DNA from: Massilia sp. YIM B02763
GTDB lineage: Bacteria; Pseudomonadota; Gammaproteobacteria; Burkholderiales; Burkholderiaceae_D
NCBI RefSeq assembly: GCF_030412015.1
Contig: NZ_JASNRD010000006.1
Location: forward strand, 83,235 to 147,234
Length of the DNA stretch: 64,000 nucleotides
Reading direction: 5' to 3'
The translations under genes were made by a program, and so were the position numbers. Numbering within the stretch: position 1 is the first letter of the stretch; each line of letters opens with the position of its first letter. The notes beneath the pieces were generated by a model. It was not told where the DNA came from, ran no database searches, and worked only from the letters and a program-made list of their open reading frames with translations. Positions 34,688 to 45,399 of this stretch are shown here, in pieces.

Positions 34688-36529
34688 TTACCAGCCCAGC
34701 TTGAGCGTGTACTTGCCGTTGGTGGAACCGGTGCCGCCGCTGTAGTACACCACGCGCACGTAGCGCGCCGCGCTGGCGGAACCCGTGTTGGCCGAGCCGG
34801 CGCTGTCCACCGCGCCGGTGCCGTTCTCGCTCTTCGCCAGCTGCGTGCCCGCGCTGTTGTAGATGTAGACGTCGTAGTCCGAGCTGGCGTTCGGCGTCAG
34901 CGTCGCGCTCAGCGTCTTCCCGGCCGGCAGCTGCACGACGAAGTAATCCGTGTCGCTGCTGCTGGAGAGGGCGCCGTTCACCGTGGTGCCGGAGGTCGTC
35001 ACACTGTTCGCGGTGGACAGCGTGTTGTTCGACTCGGTCTCGGCGACGGTCGGCCCGCTCGGGGTCGCTGCGCCTGCGGCGGCATCTACCGCGGCCGAGG
35101 CATCGACAATGCCCACGCCGCAACCGCTGCACGAGGCCGGGAAGGCGCGTGCACTCGACTTCAGGCGGGCCTCGACGTCGTCCGGCGTCAGGCTGGCGTT
35201 CTTGGCCAGCATCAGCGCGACCACGCCAGCCACGTGCGGCGTCGCCATCGACGTGCCCATATAGCCCGCGTAGCTGTCGGCGCCCGGGCCGCTGGTGCCG
35301 GCGTTGAGCGTCGACAGGATCGCCGCGCCGCTGTCGCCGCCCGGCGCCGCCACGTCGACCACGGTGCCGTAGTTCGAATAGGACGCGCGCCCGCCGTTGC
35401 GGTTGGTGGCCGCCACGGTGATCACGCCGGAGCAGTTGGCGGGGTTGCTGTTGCTGGCGTTCTGGGCCTCGTTGCCGGCCGCGACCACGACCACGGTGCC
35501 GCGCGAGCGGGCGCCGTTGATCGCGTTCTGGGTCGTGGTGCCGCAGGTGCCGCCGCCGCCCAGCGACATGTTGATGACCTGGGCGCGCGCGGCGATGTTG
35601 GGCACGCCCGAGACGGTGCCGCCCGAAGCCCAGACGATGGCGTCGGCGATGTCCGAGGTGTAGCCGCCGCACTTGCCCAGCACGCGCACGGGCACGATCT
35701 TGGCGCCGTAGGCGACGCCGGCAACGCCCATGCCGTTGTTGGTCAGCGCCGCGATGGTGCCGGCCACGTGGGTGCCGTGCCAGCTCGAGTTCGAGGCCGG
35801 CTCGCCGGTGCCGCACTCGCCCGCCGCGACGTAGTCGCCCGGGTCGCTGGCATCGCTGTCGCGGCCGTTGCCGTCGTTGGCGATGGCGGTATCGGAAATG
35901 AAGTCGTAGCCGGCCAGGAACTGGCCCGACAGGTCGGCGTGCGGACGGTAGCCGGTGTCGATCACGGCGACGCGGATGCCGGCGCCCGTCGACTTGTCCC
36001 AGGCGGCCGGCAGGCGCATGCCACCGGTGCTCTCGAACAGGTCCCACTGCTCGTTGTAGCGGCTGTCGTTGGGCGTGAACAGCGGATGCATCAGGCGGTC
36101 CGGCTCGGCGTACTCGACGGACGGATCGCGCGCGGCCAGGTCGGCGGCCACCTTGGCGGCTTCGGCCACGCTGACCTTGCGGCCCAGCTTGACCACGCGG
36201 GCGCCGGTGGCGATGGTGTGCGATTCCTTCATCAGCATGCCGAACTGGCGTCCGGACTGGTCGAGCAGGTTCTTGCGCGCCGTGGCCAGGGGCGCGGCCA
36301 GGCTGCTCGAAGCCGCCTGCACCTTGCCCTTGACGGACACGGGACCGTCTTCGCCCTTGTACTTGACGATGATGCGGTCGGTCTCGTCCGCCACCTTCAT
36401 TCCCTGCGCGGCGGGAACGGCGGCGACGGCCAAGGAGACGCCTGCACTGGCCATGCCGGCGGCGAGCCCGAGGACGGCTGCAGCGCAGAGTTTCAACACG
36501 GCCGGATACATCGATTGCTGTGACTTCAT
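34688..36529 (-). CDS. Secreted S8 (subtilisin-like) serine protease with C-terminal PPC domain, copy 2
   Basis: A 613-residue protease with the same layout as its downstream neighbour: signal peptide (KLCAAAVLGLAAGMASAG), propeptide, S8 domain and PPC domain (NNTLSTANSV to KYTLKLGW). The triad is Asp191, His251 and Ser427 in the same motifs. Long blocks such as GKCGGYTSDIADAIVW and GGRASYSNYGTVVDVAAPGG are nearly shared with copy 1, which points to tandem duplication. The ATG at 36529 has an AAGGAAG ribosome site. A LacI-type operator-like palindrome lies about 195 bases upstream. Confidence 0.93.
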   Translation of the reverse strand: MKSQQSMYPAVLKLCAAAVLGLAAGMASAGVSLAVAAVPAAQGMKVADETDRIIVKYKGEDGPVSVKGKVQAASSSLAAPLATARKNLLDQSGRQFGMLMKESHTIATGARVVKLGRKVSVAEAAKVAADLAARDPSVEYAEPDRLMHPLFTPNDSRYNEQWDLFESTGGMRLPAAWDKSTGAGIRVAVIDTGYRPHADLSGQFLAGYDFISDTAIANDGNGRDSDASDPGDYVAAGECGTGEPASNSSWHGTHVAGTIAALTNNGMGVAGVAYGAKIVPVRVLGKCGGYTSDIADAIVWASGGTVSGVPNIAARAQVINMSLGGGGTCGTTTQNAINGARSRGTVVVVAAGNEAQNASNSNPANCSGVITVAATNRNGGRASYSNYGTVVDVAAPGGDSGAAILSTLNAGTSGPGADSYAGYMGTSMATPHVAGVVALMLAKNASLTPDDVEARLKSSARAFPASCSGCGVGIVDASAAVDAAAGAATPSGPTVAETESNNTLSTANSVTTSGTTVNGALSSSSDTDYFVVQLPAGKTLSATLTPNASSDYDVYIYNSAGTQLAKSENGTGAVDSAGSANTGSASAARYVRVVYYSGGTGSTNGKYTLKLGW

Positions 36530-36837
36530 GTTTCTTCCTTTAATGAGAAAACACCAAGCTTGATTTTCCGCAGGCACGAATGCCCGAGATCTAGTTTTGT
36601 TCGGCGCCAGTGCTGGCCGCCGATTGCCCATCTGTATGTGGACAAGCCAGATTAACCCGCCGGAAAAAACTTTGAGGAAAATTCACAATTGAAATCGATG
36701 CATTTACGATACAGAACACTCTTGTTAGCGCTAAAACCTACAAGCTTCGGCCAATTGTAAAATTTACGGAATAAAGTTTAATTGAAGCAAGATAGTAATA
36801 TTAAACAATTGTGATTACGGTCGATAATCATATGCAA
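36530..36837. other. AT-rich upstream region of protease copy 2
   Basis: Gene-free stretch of about 310 bases with a clear drop in GC content from about 36650 on. It carries the palindrome at 36723-36736 and several A/T runs such as ATTAAACAATTG. It probably holds the promoter of protease copy 2, but no confident -35/-10 pair was assigned. Confidence 0.5.
36723..36736. promoter_or_regulatory. LacI-family-like operator upstream of protease copy 2
   Basis: TGTTAGCGCTAAAA is close to the LacI-family palindrome TGTTAGCGCTAACA and has a perfect 10-base core TTAGCGCTAA. The spacing to the protease start (about 195 bases) is long for a simple repressor. Confidence 0.4.
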
Positions 36838-36869
36838 TAAAAAAAGGCCGCGATCGCTCGCGGCCTTTT
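36838..36869 (-). terminator. Terminator of the TonB-dependent receptor gene
   Basis: An 11-base-pair stem AAAGGCCGCGA / TCGCGGCCTTT with a TCGC-centred loop, followed on the minus strand by a T run, about 25 bases after the receptor stop. Confidence 0.87.
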
Positions 36870-36892
36870 GTCCATCAGAACGGTTCAGGGAA

Positions 36893-39115
36893 TCAGAAAT
36901 TGCCCTTGAACTGCGCGCCCCACATGCGCGGTTCGTTGACGAAACCGGTCAGGTTGATGAAGTCGATGGCGCCGGTGACGCGGCGCTGGTCGGTGATGTT
37001 GCGGCCGAACGCTGCCACTTCATACTTGCCGTTGGCCCAGGTGTAGCCCAGGCGCAGGCCGCCTTCGGTCAGCGGCTTGCCGACGAATTCCTTCGCCTCG
37101 TACAGGAAGAAGTTGATCTTCGAACGGTACGACCAGTCGGTGTAGACGAAGAACTCGCCGTCGCCGTACGGAATGCTGTAGCGGGCGTTGACGTTGGCGA
37201 TCCACTTCGGGGCCTGCGGCAGCGGGTTGCCGTTGATCAGGACGTTGCCGGCCGCATTGATCGGATCGGTGATCGTGCAGGCCGCGCACTGGGCGACGGA
37301 CAGGCTCGGATCCTTGATCCGGGTGTAGTTGTACGAGGCGCTGGCACCGACGCGGAAGTCCGGGGTGATGATGCCTTCGATATCCCACTCGGCGCCGCGG
37401 CCTTCGGTCTTGGCTGCGTTGATCAGCTTGGTGACGTTGGCATTGCCGCCGACCACGGTCAGCTGCTGGTTCTTGATGCGGTAGTCGTAGATCGAGAAGT
37501 TGGTGCGGGCGCGGCGCTCGAACAGGTCGGCCTTGATGCCGGCTTCGTACGAGGTGATGGTCTCGGCGTCGGCCACGGTGATGCCCACCGGCGCGAAGGT
37601 CGAGGCGGGCGCGATGCTCGGGGCGCGGAAGCCGGTCGCCACGCGGGCGTAGACGTTCACGTCGCGGTTGAGCTTGTACGTGCCCGACAGGTCCCAGTTG
37701 ACCTTGTCCTTGCTCTCGCTGACGCTGTTCGGGCCCACCGGGGTGAAGCCGAAGGCGGTGACGGTGGCGAAGTCCTTCTTGTCTTCGGTGTAGCGCAGGC
37801 CGCCGCGGACGGAGAAGTCCGGCGTCACTTCATAGGTCACCGAGCCGAATGCCGCCCAGGCCTTGTTGTTCTGCTCGCTGGACTGGCGCGAGGTCTGCAC
37901 GCCGGCGGTGTTGTAGCCGTCGCTGCCGCCGGTCACGTCTTCCTTGAAGTAATACACGCCGGCTTGCCAGTTCAGCGGGCCGGTGTTCTTCGATTCGACG
38001 CGGAATTCCTGCGAGTACTGCTTCAGGTCGTCGATGAAGCCCGAGGTCTCGGACTGGAACGGGATGAAGCCCGGACCGGCCGGAATGCCGCCGTCGATGT
38101 CGCCGCGGCTGCGGTACTGGTCGACACCTTCGTAGCCGGTGATCGAGTACAGCTTGACCGGACCCAGGTCCCAGGACAGGCGCAGGTTGGCGCCGTTGGT
38201 CTTGAGGTTCTGGAAGTTCTGGGCATTGGTGACGATGCTGTCGAGGTCGGTGCCGTCGGCGAAGTCGTTGGTGCCCTTCTTGATCAGGTTGGCGCGGAAC
38301 AGGCGCGCGCTGCCGGACGTGGTGCGCTGGTGCACGTTGAACAGGGCACTGAAGGTGCTGTCCGGGGTGTACAGGAACTGCACGCGCTCGGCGTGTTCGT
38401 TGTAGCCGTCCAGTTCGCCGGTCTTGTTGGTCTTGGCCAGGTCGCTGTAGTTGTCGACGTAGCCGTCGCGGTGCTGGCGCAGCGTCGAGACGCGCATCGC
38501 CCACTTGTCCGACAGCGGCACGTTGACGGCGCCTTCCACGCTCGAGGTCGCGTGGGTGCCGTAGGACAGGTTGTAGTAGCCCTCGACCTTCTTCAGGTTC
38601 GGCTTCTCGGATTCGAACTTCACGACGCCGGCCGGGGTGTTGCGGCCGAACAGGGTGCCCTGCGGACCGCGCAGCACTTCGACGCCTGCCAGGTCGAAGA
38701 TCGGATAGCCCTTCAGGATCGGGTTTTCCTGGACGATGTCGTCATAGATCAGCGAGACCGGCTGCGACGCGAAGGTCGAGAAGTCGGTGTTGCCGTAGCC
38801 GCGGATGTAGAAGCGCGGGAAGGTACGGCCATTGGAAGACTCAACGTTCAAGCTCGGGGTCTTGCCGGCCAGCAGGCGGATGTCTTCGCCGCCGGAGACC
38901 AGCACGTCCAGCTTTTCGCCCTTGATGGCGGTAACCGACACCGGCACTTCCTTGATGTTTTCGGTACGACGCTGCGCCGTCACGGTGACGGTCTGCAGTT
39001 CGGCCGGCTGGGCAGTCTGGGTCTGGGCCATGACTGCGGCCGGGAGGGTGGACAGGGCCAGTAGTGCGCCATGCGCGGCGAGCACGCGCTTGTGCATCTT
39101 GGACGTCTTGATCAT
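36893..39115 (-). CDS. TonB-dependent outer-membrane receptor
   Basis: A 740-residue receptor. A signal peptide (about 1-30) is followed by the TonB-box region ELQTVTVTAQRR, and a plug domain with FYIRGYGNTDF and GVEVLRGPQGTLFGRNTPAGVV. A beta-barrel follows, ending in EPRMWGAQFKGNF with the usual C-terminal aromatic residue. The sequence resembles the group of receptors used for sugars, flavonoids and other non-iron ligands, though the ligand is not predictable here. The ATG at 39115 has an AGGA ribosome site. No TonB system genes are nearby. A single-gene unit. Confidence 0.93.
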   Translation of the reverse strand: MIKTSKMHKRVLAAHGALLALSTLPAAVMAQTQTAQPAELQTVTVTAQRRTENIKEVPVSVTAIKGEKLDVLVSGGEDIRLLAGKTPSLNVESSNGRTFPRFYIRGYGNTDFSTFASQPVSLIYDDIVQENPILKGYPIFDLAGVEVLRGPQGTLFGRNTPAGVVKFESEKPNLKKVEGYYNLSYGTHATSSVEGAVNVPLSDKWAMRVSTLRQHRDGYVDNYSDLAKTNKTGELDGYNEHAERVQFLYTPDSTFSALFNVHQRTTSGSARLFRANLIKKGTNDFADGTDLDSIVTNAQNFQNLKTNGANLRLSWDLGPVKLYSITGYEGVDQYRSRGDIDGGIPAGPGFIPFQSETSGFIDDLKQYSQEFRVESKNTGPLNWQAGVYYFKEDVTGGSDGYNTAGVQTSRQSSEQNNKAWAAFGSVTYEVTPDFSVRGGLRYTEDKKDFATVTAFGFTPVGPNSVSESKDKVNWDLSGTYKLNRDVNVYARVATGFRAPSIAPASTFAPVGITVADAETITSYEAGIKADLFERRARTNFSIYDYRIKNQQLTVVGGNANVTKLINAAKTEGRGAEWDIEGIITPDFRVGASASYNYTRIKDPSLSVAQCAACTITDPINAAGNVLINGNPLPQAPKWIANVNARYSIPYGDGEFFVYTDWSYRSKINFFLYEAKEFVGKPLTEGGLRLGYTWANGKYEVAAFGRNITDQRRVTGAIDFINLTGFVNEPRMWGAQFKGNF

Positions 39116-39361
39116 TGAGTTTTTCCTAGGGAAGAGTAAAAAAACTGTCGCGTGTCTCCGCCATTCTTCCTTCGCCGCCAGGCTCGGCGTGGGGGCGCGG
39201 CGCAGCAACCCGCATCTTGTTGACGATGTCTAAACGTTGCTGTCATTTAAAGGTCACATTGTCGAGCATGTGTATAAGCTTATGCAAGATATGTCGGTCG
39301 TCATACGACAGACTTACAACACCTGCGCGCAAGGACCTTGCTACTTTTTTCCGAAAATCCC
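39116..39361. other. Upstream region of the TonB receptor gene
   Basis: Gene-free region of about 250 bases. It contains a palindrome ATAAGCTTAT at about 39272 and an inverted pair TGTCG / CGACA around the CATA at about 39300. These may be operator sites for the receptor gene. No gene or RNA was recognised before the tRNA promoter. Confidence 0.4.
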
Positions 39362-39391
39362 TTGCGTTACTTGAAATGGATACGCTATGAT
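39362..39391 (+). promoter_or_regulatory. Possible promoter of the tRNA pair
   Basis: TTGCGT (39362-39367) and TATGAT (39386-39391) are spaced by 18 bases and followed by a GC-rich discriminator TCGGGCC, as in stringently controlled stable-RNA promoters. It lies about 55 bases upstream of tRNA-Val. Confidence 0.4.
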
Positions 39392-39445
39392 TCGGGCCTC
39401 TTCGGACGTGATGACAAACGTCGGCAAGAAAACCTCTGGAATAGA

Positions 39446-39521
39446 GGGCGCTTAGCTCAGTTGGTAGAGCGGATCCCTTACAAGGATTAGGTCGGGAGTT
39501 CGAGCCTCTCAGCGCCCACCA
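39446..39521 (+). tRNA. tRNA-Val (anticodon UAC)
   Basis: A 76-base tRNA with acceptor arm GGGCGCT / AGCGCCC, D-arm TAGCTCAGTTGGTAGAGC, anticodon loop CTTACAA (anticodon TAC), T-arm GGGAGTTCGAGCCTCTC-like, and an encoded CCA end. The intact cloverleaf supports a working gene. Confidence 0.93.
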
Positions 39522-39564
39522 AAGTCCGGGTTGATTGCAAGTGAAGCACCGATCAGAGTAAAAC

Positions 39565-39641
39565 GGAGCGGTAGTTCAGTTGGTTAGAATACCGGCCTGT
39601 CACGCCGGGGGTCGCGGGTTCGAGCCCCGTCCGCTCCGCCA
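39565..39641 (+). tRNA. tRNA-Asp (anticodon GUC)
   Basis: A 77-base tRNA with acceptor arm GGAGCGG / CCGCTCC, anticodon stem GCCGG-type pairing around loop CTGTCAC (anticodon GTC), T-loop GTTCGAGCC, and an encoded CCA end. It is 43 bases after tRNA-Val and probably in the same transcript. Confidence 0.95.
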
Positions 39642-39648
39642 GATTCAA

Positions 39649-39680
39649 TAAAAAAGGTCCGACTCGTTCGGACCTTTTTT
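39649..39680 (+). terminator. Terminator after the tRNA pair
   Basis: An inverted repeat AAAAAGGTCCGA / TCGGACCTTTTT-like with a CTCGT loop and a T run, 10 bases after tRNA-Asp. Confidence 0.88.
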
Positions 39681-39710
39681 ATTTCCAGGTGAATTTTCAG
39701 GTGCACCAAG

Positions 39711-39740
39711 AAAAAAGGTCCGATTCGTGGGACCTTTTTT
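39711..39740. terminator. Second, duplicated terminator
   Basis: A stem AAAAAAGGTC-C / G-GACCTTTTTT around CGATTCGTG. It repeats the sequence of the previous terminator almost exactly after a gap of 30 bases, so it looks like a duplication. It may also end minus-strand reading from the chemoreceptor remnant side. Confidence 0.75.
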
Positions 39741-39798
39741 CGTTTCCGCGCCCGCTGCCTGTAACCGCGCCATGGCCCGGAGGCCGTTGGGTGTTGCC

Positions 39799-39864
39799 GA
39801 TCAGCGTCGCGTTCTGCTGGGCGATGCGATCCATCTCGACGACAGCGGTGTTGACCTGCTCGAT
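39799..39864 (-). pseudogene. Methyl-accepting chemotaxis protein remnant
   Basis: The minus strand reads IEQVNTAVVEMDRIAQQNATLI, a close match to the conserved C-terminal signalling helix of chemoreceptors. Downstream the frame leaves the family pattern and runs into the duplicated terminator. Upstream there is no remaining receptor sequence, because the diguanylate cyclase gene starts its stop at 39892. The 22-residue match is a truncated remnant, not a gene. It sits next to tRNA genes, a common site of past integration or deletion. Confidence 0.6.
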
Positions 39865-39891
39865 GCGTGGGCGTGGCCGACGCCTGCGCCG

Positions 39892-41046
39892 TCATGCGCA
39901 TTTCAGGATCGCGCTGCCGACCTCCACCCGGTTGCGCCCACCGACCTTGGCCGCATACAAGGCGTGGTCGGCACGCGCCAGGGCCGCCGTCAATTCCTCG
40001 TTGGGCTCGATGACGATGACGCCGATGCTCACCGTCATGCGGTAGCCGGTGGCGCAGGACGGCAGCGGCGCCTCGGTGACGGCCACGCGCAGGCGCTCGG
40101 CGGCGTGCAGCGCGCCTTCCAGGCTGGTGCCTGGCAGCGCCAACGCGAATTCCTCGCCGCCCAGGCGCCCCATCAGGTCGTGTTCGCGCAGCATGCCGCG
40201 CGCGGTGGCGGCGAACACGCGCAGCGCCTCGTCGCCGCAGGCATGGCCGAAGCCGTCGTTGAGCTGCTTGAAGTGGTCCAGGTCGAGCATCATGAGGGCG
40301 ATCGGCTTGCGCAGTCGCTGCGCGAGCATCCGCGCGGCATCGGCACGCTCGAAGAAGGCGCGCCGGTTCAGCGTCTCCGTCAGGCCGTCGATGGTGGCCA
40401 GGCGGCGCATGCCGGCATCGTCCTTCATCTTGCACAGCAGGAGGAAGCCGAAGCCGTTCACGATCATCAGCAGATAGCTGGAGAGATAGGCGAAGCCCAG
40501 GATGGGGCTGGCATTGAAAGCATCCGTCCGCCCGTCCGCGACCGCCATCCACATCCAGATCGCCAGCGCGAACAGGGCATCGACGGCACCGATGAGCCGC
40601 TGCAGCAGCGGCGCGTCCTTCTGCGGCCGCAGCAGGATCATCGCCGCGGCCGACGCCAGCAGCGCGACCAGTACGGCGACGGTCCAGGTCATCTGCCGGG
40701 GCGACGCGCCCAGCGCCGCGGCGCTCGCCACGACCAGCATGGCCGCGACGGTGGCCGGATACAGGGCCTGGCGCCAGCGCCGGAAGCCGAAGAACAGGCA
40801 GTACGCGCCCAGTTCCATGGCTGCGCCGGCCACCCACGTGAAACTGGCTACGTCGACCAGCAAGTCCACGCCGAAATGCGGCGCGGTCCAGGCGCATACT
40901 TGGCCCAGGCCGGACAGCAGGCGCGCCCACATCCATGCCTTCAATGCGGAATTCGACGGCGCACCGCGCATATAGCCCGCCATCAGCAGGGCAAATGCGA
41001 TGTTGCCGACGCCTAGCGCCAGCATGAAAGTCTGGATATCGATCAC
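39892..41046 (-). CDS. Membrane diguanylate cyclase (GGDEF)
   Basis: A 384-residue protein with six or so membrane segments in residues 1-210, followed by a GGDEF domain (about 215-380). The domain starts ATIDGLTETLNRRAFFE, has the metal-binding DLDHFKQLNDGFGH, and the active-site motif GRLGGEEFALALPG. An RxxD inhibitory site (REHD) lies five residues before the GGEEF. It should make cyclic di-GMP with product feedback control. There is no EAL domain. The ATG at 41046 gives a family-like hydrophobic start. Confidence 0.93.
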   Translation of the reverse strand: MIDIQTFMLALGVGNIAFALLMAGYMRGAPSNSALKAWMWARLLSGLGQVCAWTAPHFGVDLLVDVASFTWVAGAAMELGAYCLFFGFRRWRQALYPATVAAMLVVASAAALGASPRQMTWTVAVLVALLASAAAMILLRPQKDAPLLQRLIGAVDALFALAIWMWMAVADGRTDAFNASPILGFAYLSSYLLMIVNGFGFLLLCKMKDDAGMRRLATIDGLTETLNRRAFFERADAARMLAQRLRKPIALMMLDLDHFKQLNDGFGHACGDEALRVFAATARGMLREHDLMGRLGGEEFALALPGTSLEGALHAAERLRVAVTEAPLPSCATGYRMTVSIGVIVIEPNEELTAALARADHALYAAKVGGRNRVEVGSAILKCA

Positions 41047-41304
41047 TTTGGTCCTCGAGCAGTCACAGCAGGACGTGGCAATATCTTATGCACAACATAT
41101 ATTGCCTTAAAGAACTATAGTACACGCTTTCTTTTTTCTTGCACGCACGATTTTGCAGACCTTGCCGCGTCCCCGCATCCGCCAGGAGATGAGGGGTATC
41201 GACAATCTGTAGCATCCAGCCACATTTCTCGCGTACATGACTGTGCCGAGCCATTGCGTCGTGCATAATTGACAAGCCCGTGTCCGCTGTCTCCTGGAGT
41301 CGTC

Positions 41305-41787
41305 GTGATCTTTGGTTTCCTGAAATCCCCGTCGCTGTCGCCGCGCCAGCACCGGCTGCAGAATACGCCCTTGTTCCGCACGCTCAAGCCGCTGGAGATC
41401 AAGTTCGTCGACGGCGTGATGCACGAACGGCGCTACCTGCCGGACGAGATCATCTTCGACGAAGGGGAAGAAGGACAGGCGCTGTACCTCGTGATGAGCG
41501 GACGCGTACGCATCAGCCGCACCATCCACGGCAACCGCCAGCTGCTCAACGAACTCGAACCGGGCAGCTTCTTCGGCGACCTCGCCCTGCTCGACGACTC
41601 GCCGCGCAGCGCCCAGGCCCGCGCGCTCGGCGGCTGCGAGCTGGCCGTGTTCTTCCGCGACGACTTCCTGGCGCTGATGGAAACCGATGCCGTGATCGGC
41701 TACAAGATCTCGCTCGCGCTGGCGCGCCACATCGGCCAGCGCCTGCGCTATCAACTCGACGGCAGCGCCCAGCTGGAGGCACTGTGA
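41305..41787 (+). CDS. Cyclic-nucleotide-binding domain protein
   Basis: A 160-residue protein that is almost only a CRP/FNR-type cyclic-nucleotide-binding domain (about 35-145), without a DNA-binding domain. Typical blocks are FDEGEEGQALYLVMSGRVRIS and LEPGSFFGDLALLDDSPRSA, the latter being the phosphate-binding cassette with GD-LAL and PRSA. The GTG start at 41305 has a GGAG site five bases upstream. The ATG at 41269 lacks one. The stop overlaps the start of the permease (GTGA), so the two are coupled and may work together. Confidence 0.85.
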   Translation: MIFGFLKSPSLSPRQHRLQNTPLFRTLKPLEIKFVDGVMHERRYLPDEIIFDEGEEGQALYLVMSGRVRISRTIHGNRQLLNELEPGSFFGDLALLDDSPRSAQARALGGCELAVFFRDDFLALMETDAVIGYKISLALARHIGQRLRYQLDGSAQLEAL

Positions 41788-42926
41788 TCGGCCCCGGCGC
41801 CGCCATGCTGCGCGGCGAACGCGCCGGCCCCGTCGTCTGGAGCTGCATCATCGGCGTGACCTGCCTGATGCTGGTGCTGCTCGAGCACATGCTGTGGCTG
41901 GTGCTGCCCTTCATCTTCGGCACCGTCACCTACTACATGCTGCTGGGCCCCATGCGCAGCCTGCTGCGCGCCGGTTTCACGCGCAACGTGGCGTCGATCC
42001 TCGTCAGCCTGGCCTTCTTCGGCGTGCTGGGCCTGGCGCTGGCCGCGGCCATGGCATGGAGTTCGGCGCCCGAAGGCGGCAGCTGGCACGCCGTCGGCAC
42101 CCGCTACCTGGACGGCGGCGTCGCCTTCGTGCGCACCACGATGGCGCTGCTGGAAGCAAAGGTGCCGCTGCTGGCCGAGATGCACCTGACGGCCCTCGTC
42201 AACCGCCAGTTCACCGCCTTCACCGACGAATTCGCCCAGCGCCACCTGACCACCATCGTGGTGACGGCGGCCGGCTGGCTGCCCTCGCTGCTGCTGGCGC
42301 CCTTCCTCGCCTTCTTCTTCCTGCGCGACAGCCTGCGCTTCAAGAAATTCCTGGCGCGCGCCGTGCCCAACGCCTATTTCGAGCGCACGCTATTCCTGCT
42401 GCACCAGGTCGACCAGACCGCGCGCCGCTACTTCGACGGCCTGCTCAAGCTGACCATCCTGGACACCATCGTGCTCGCCTTCGGCCTGTGGATCATCGGC
42501 GTCTCCTCGCCCCTGCTGCTGGGCTTTATCTCGGCCATCCTGGCCTGGGTGCCGTTTGTCGGCTCCATCGCCGGCTGCCTGATGGTGGTGATCGTCGCCG
42601 CCACCGATGCCCCATCGAACCCGCTGGTCGCCTACGGCGCCATCGTCGTCTTCATCATGGCACGCCTGCTCGACGACTTCGTGTTCATGCCGCTGACGTT
42701 GGGGCGCAGCCTGCACATCCACCCGCTGGTGACGGTGCTGATGATCTTCGTGGGCGGCATGCTGTCCGGCGTGGCCGGACTGATGCTCGTGCTGCCGCTG
42801 CTGGGCGTGGTGATGGTGGTGGGGGAGACGCTGGGGGTGTTGATGACCAGTCCGCGGTTAAGAGCGCGGCATCGGTATGCGAAGGCGTTGCGGGAGAAGC
42901 AGGCGAGTGCGGACCTCAAGGTCTGA
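41784..42926 (+). CDS. AI-2E family transporter / PerM-like permease
   Basis: A 380-residue multi-pass membrane protein of the AI-2E/UPF0118 family, with N-terminal and C-terminal membrane pairs, the family block LGFISAILAWVPFVGSIAG and the late GGMLSGVAGLMLVLPLLGVV. Members export small molecules, act in antiport, or have unknown roles. The name AI-2E should not be taken as proof of autoinducer export. The GTG at 41784 overlaps the stop of the cyclic-nucleotide protein. The C-terminal RARHRYAKALREKQ is basic. Confidence 0.87.
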   Translation: MIGPGAAMLRGERAGPVVWSCIIGVTCLMLVLLEHMLWLVLPFIFGTVTYYMLLGPMRSLLRAGFTRNVASILVSLAFFGVLGLALAAAMAWSSAPEGGSWHAVGTRYLDGGVAFVRTTMALLEAKVPLLAEMHLTALVNRQFTAFTDEFAQRHLTTIVVTAAGWLPSLLLAPFLAFFFLRDSLRFKKFLARAVPNAYFERTLFLLHQVDQTARRYFDGLLKLTILDTIVLAFGLWIIGVSSPLLLGFISAILAWVPFVGSIAGCLMVVIVAATDAPSNPLVAYGAIVVFIMARLLDDFVFMPLTLGRSLHIHPLVTVLMIFVGGMLSGVAGLMLVLPLLGVVMVVGETLGVLMTSPRLRARHRYAKALREKQASADLKV

Positions 42927-42952
42927 CTCCGACCTTGCACCCGCTACCCATG

Positions 42953-42979
42953 CGTCGTCCCCGCGTGCGCGGGACGACG
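42953..42979. repeat. Palindromic intergenic repeat, family B, short copy
   Basis: CGTCGTCCCCGCG and CGCGGGACGACG pair around a TG-type loop. It matches the end of the larger elements at 17714-17818 and 45756-45873. It sits between the permease and ygiQ stop codons, 9 bases before the ygiQ stop. Confidence 0.75.
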
Positions 42980-42987
42980 TGGTGGCC

Positions 42988-45294
<2,307 letters not shown>

Positions 45295-45399
45295 TGGCCG
45301 GCATTTTACCGGAAAAGCCGATCCGGGGCTGCCTCCCCGCCAAAAAATAGCTTATCTTTCAATCACTTGTCTCATCCTTGACGCATGATCGCCAGGGAT

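Noticed and set aside
39584..39700. A minus-strand frame ending GARTRDPRRDRPVF across tRNA-Asp
   Set aside because: This peptide is the well-known artefact of translating the antisense of tRNA-Asp; it is not a protein.
41086..41094. An isolated TTATGCACA (DnaA-box match) before the cyclic-nucleotide gene
   Set aside because: A single 9-mer is expected by chance; there is no cluster as at 63091-63566.
41784..42926. Reading the permease as a proven autoinducer-2 exporter
   Set aside because: The AI-2E family name does not fix substrate, and no quorum-sensing genes are near.
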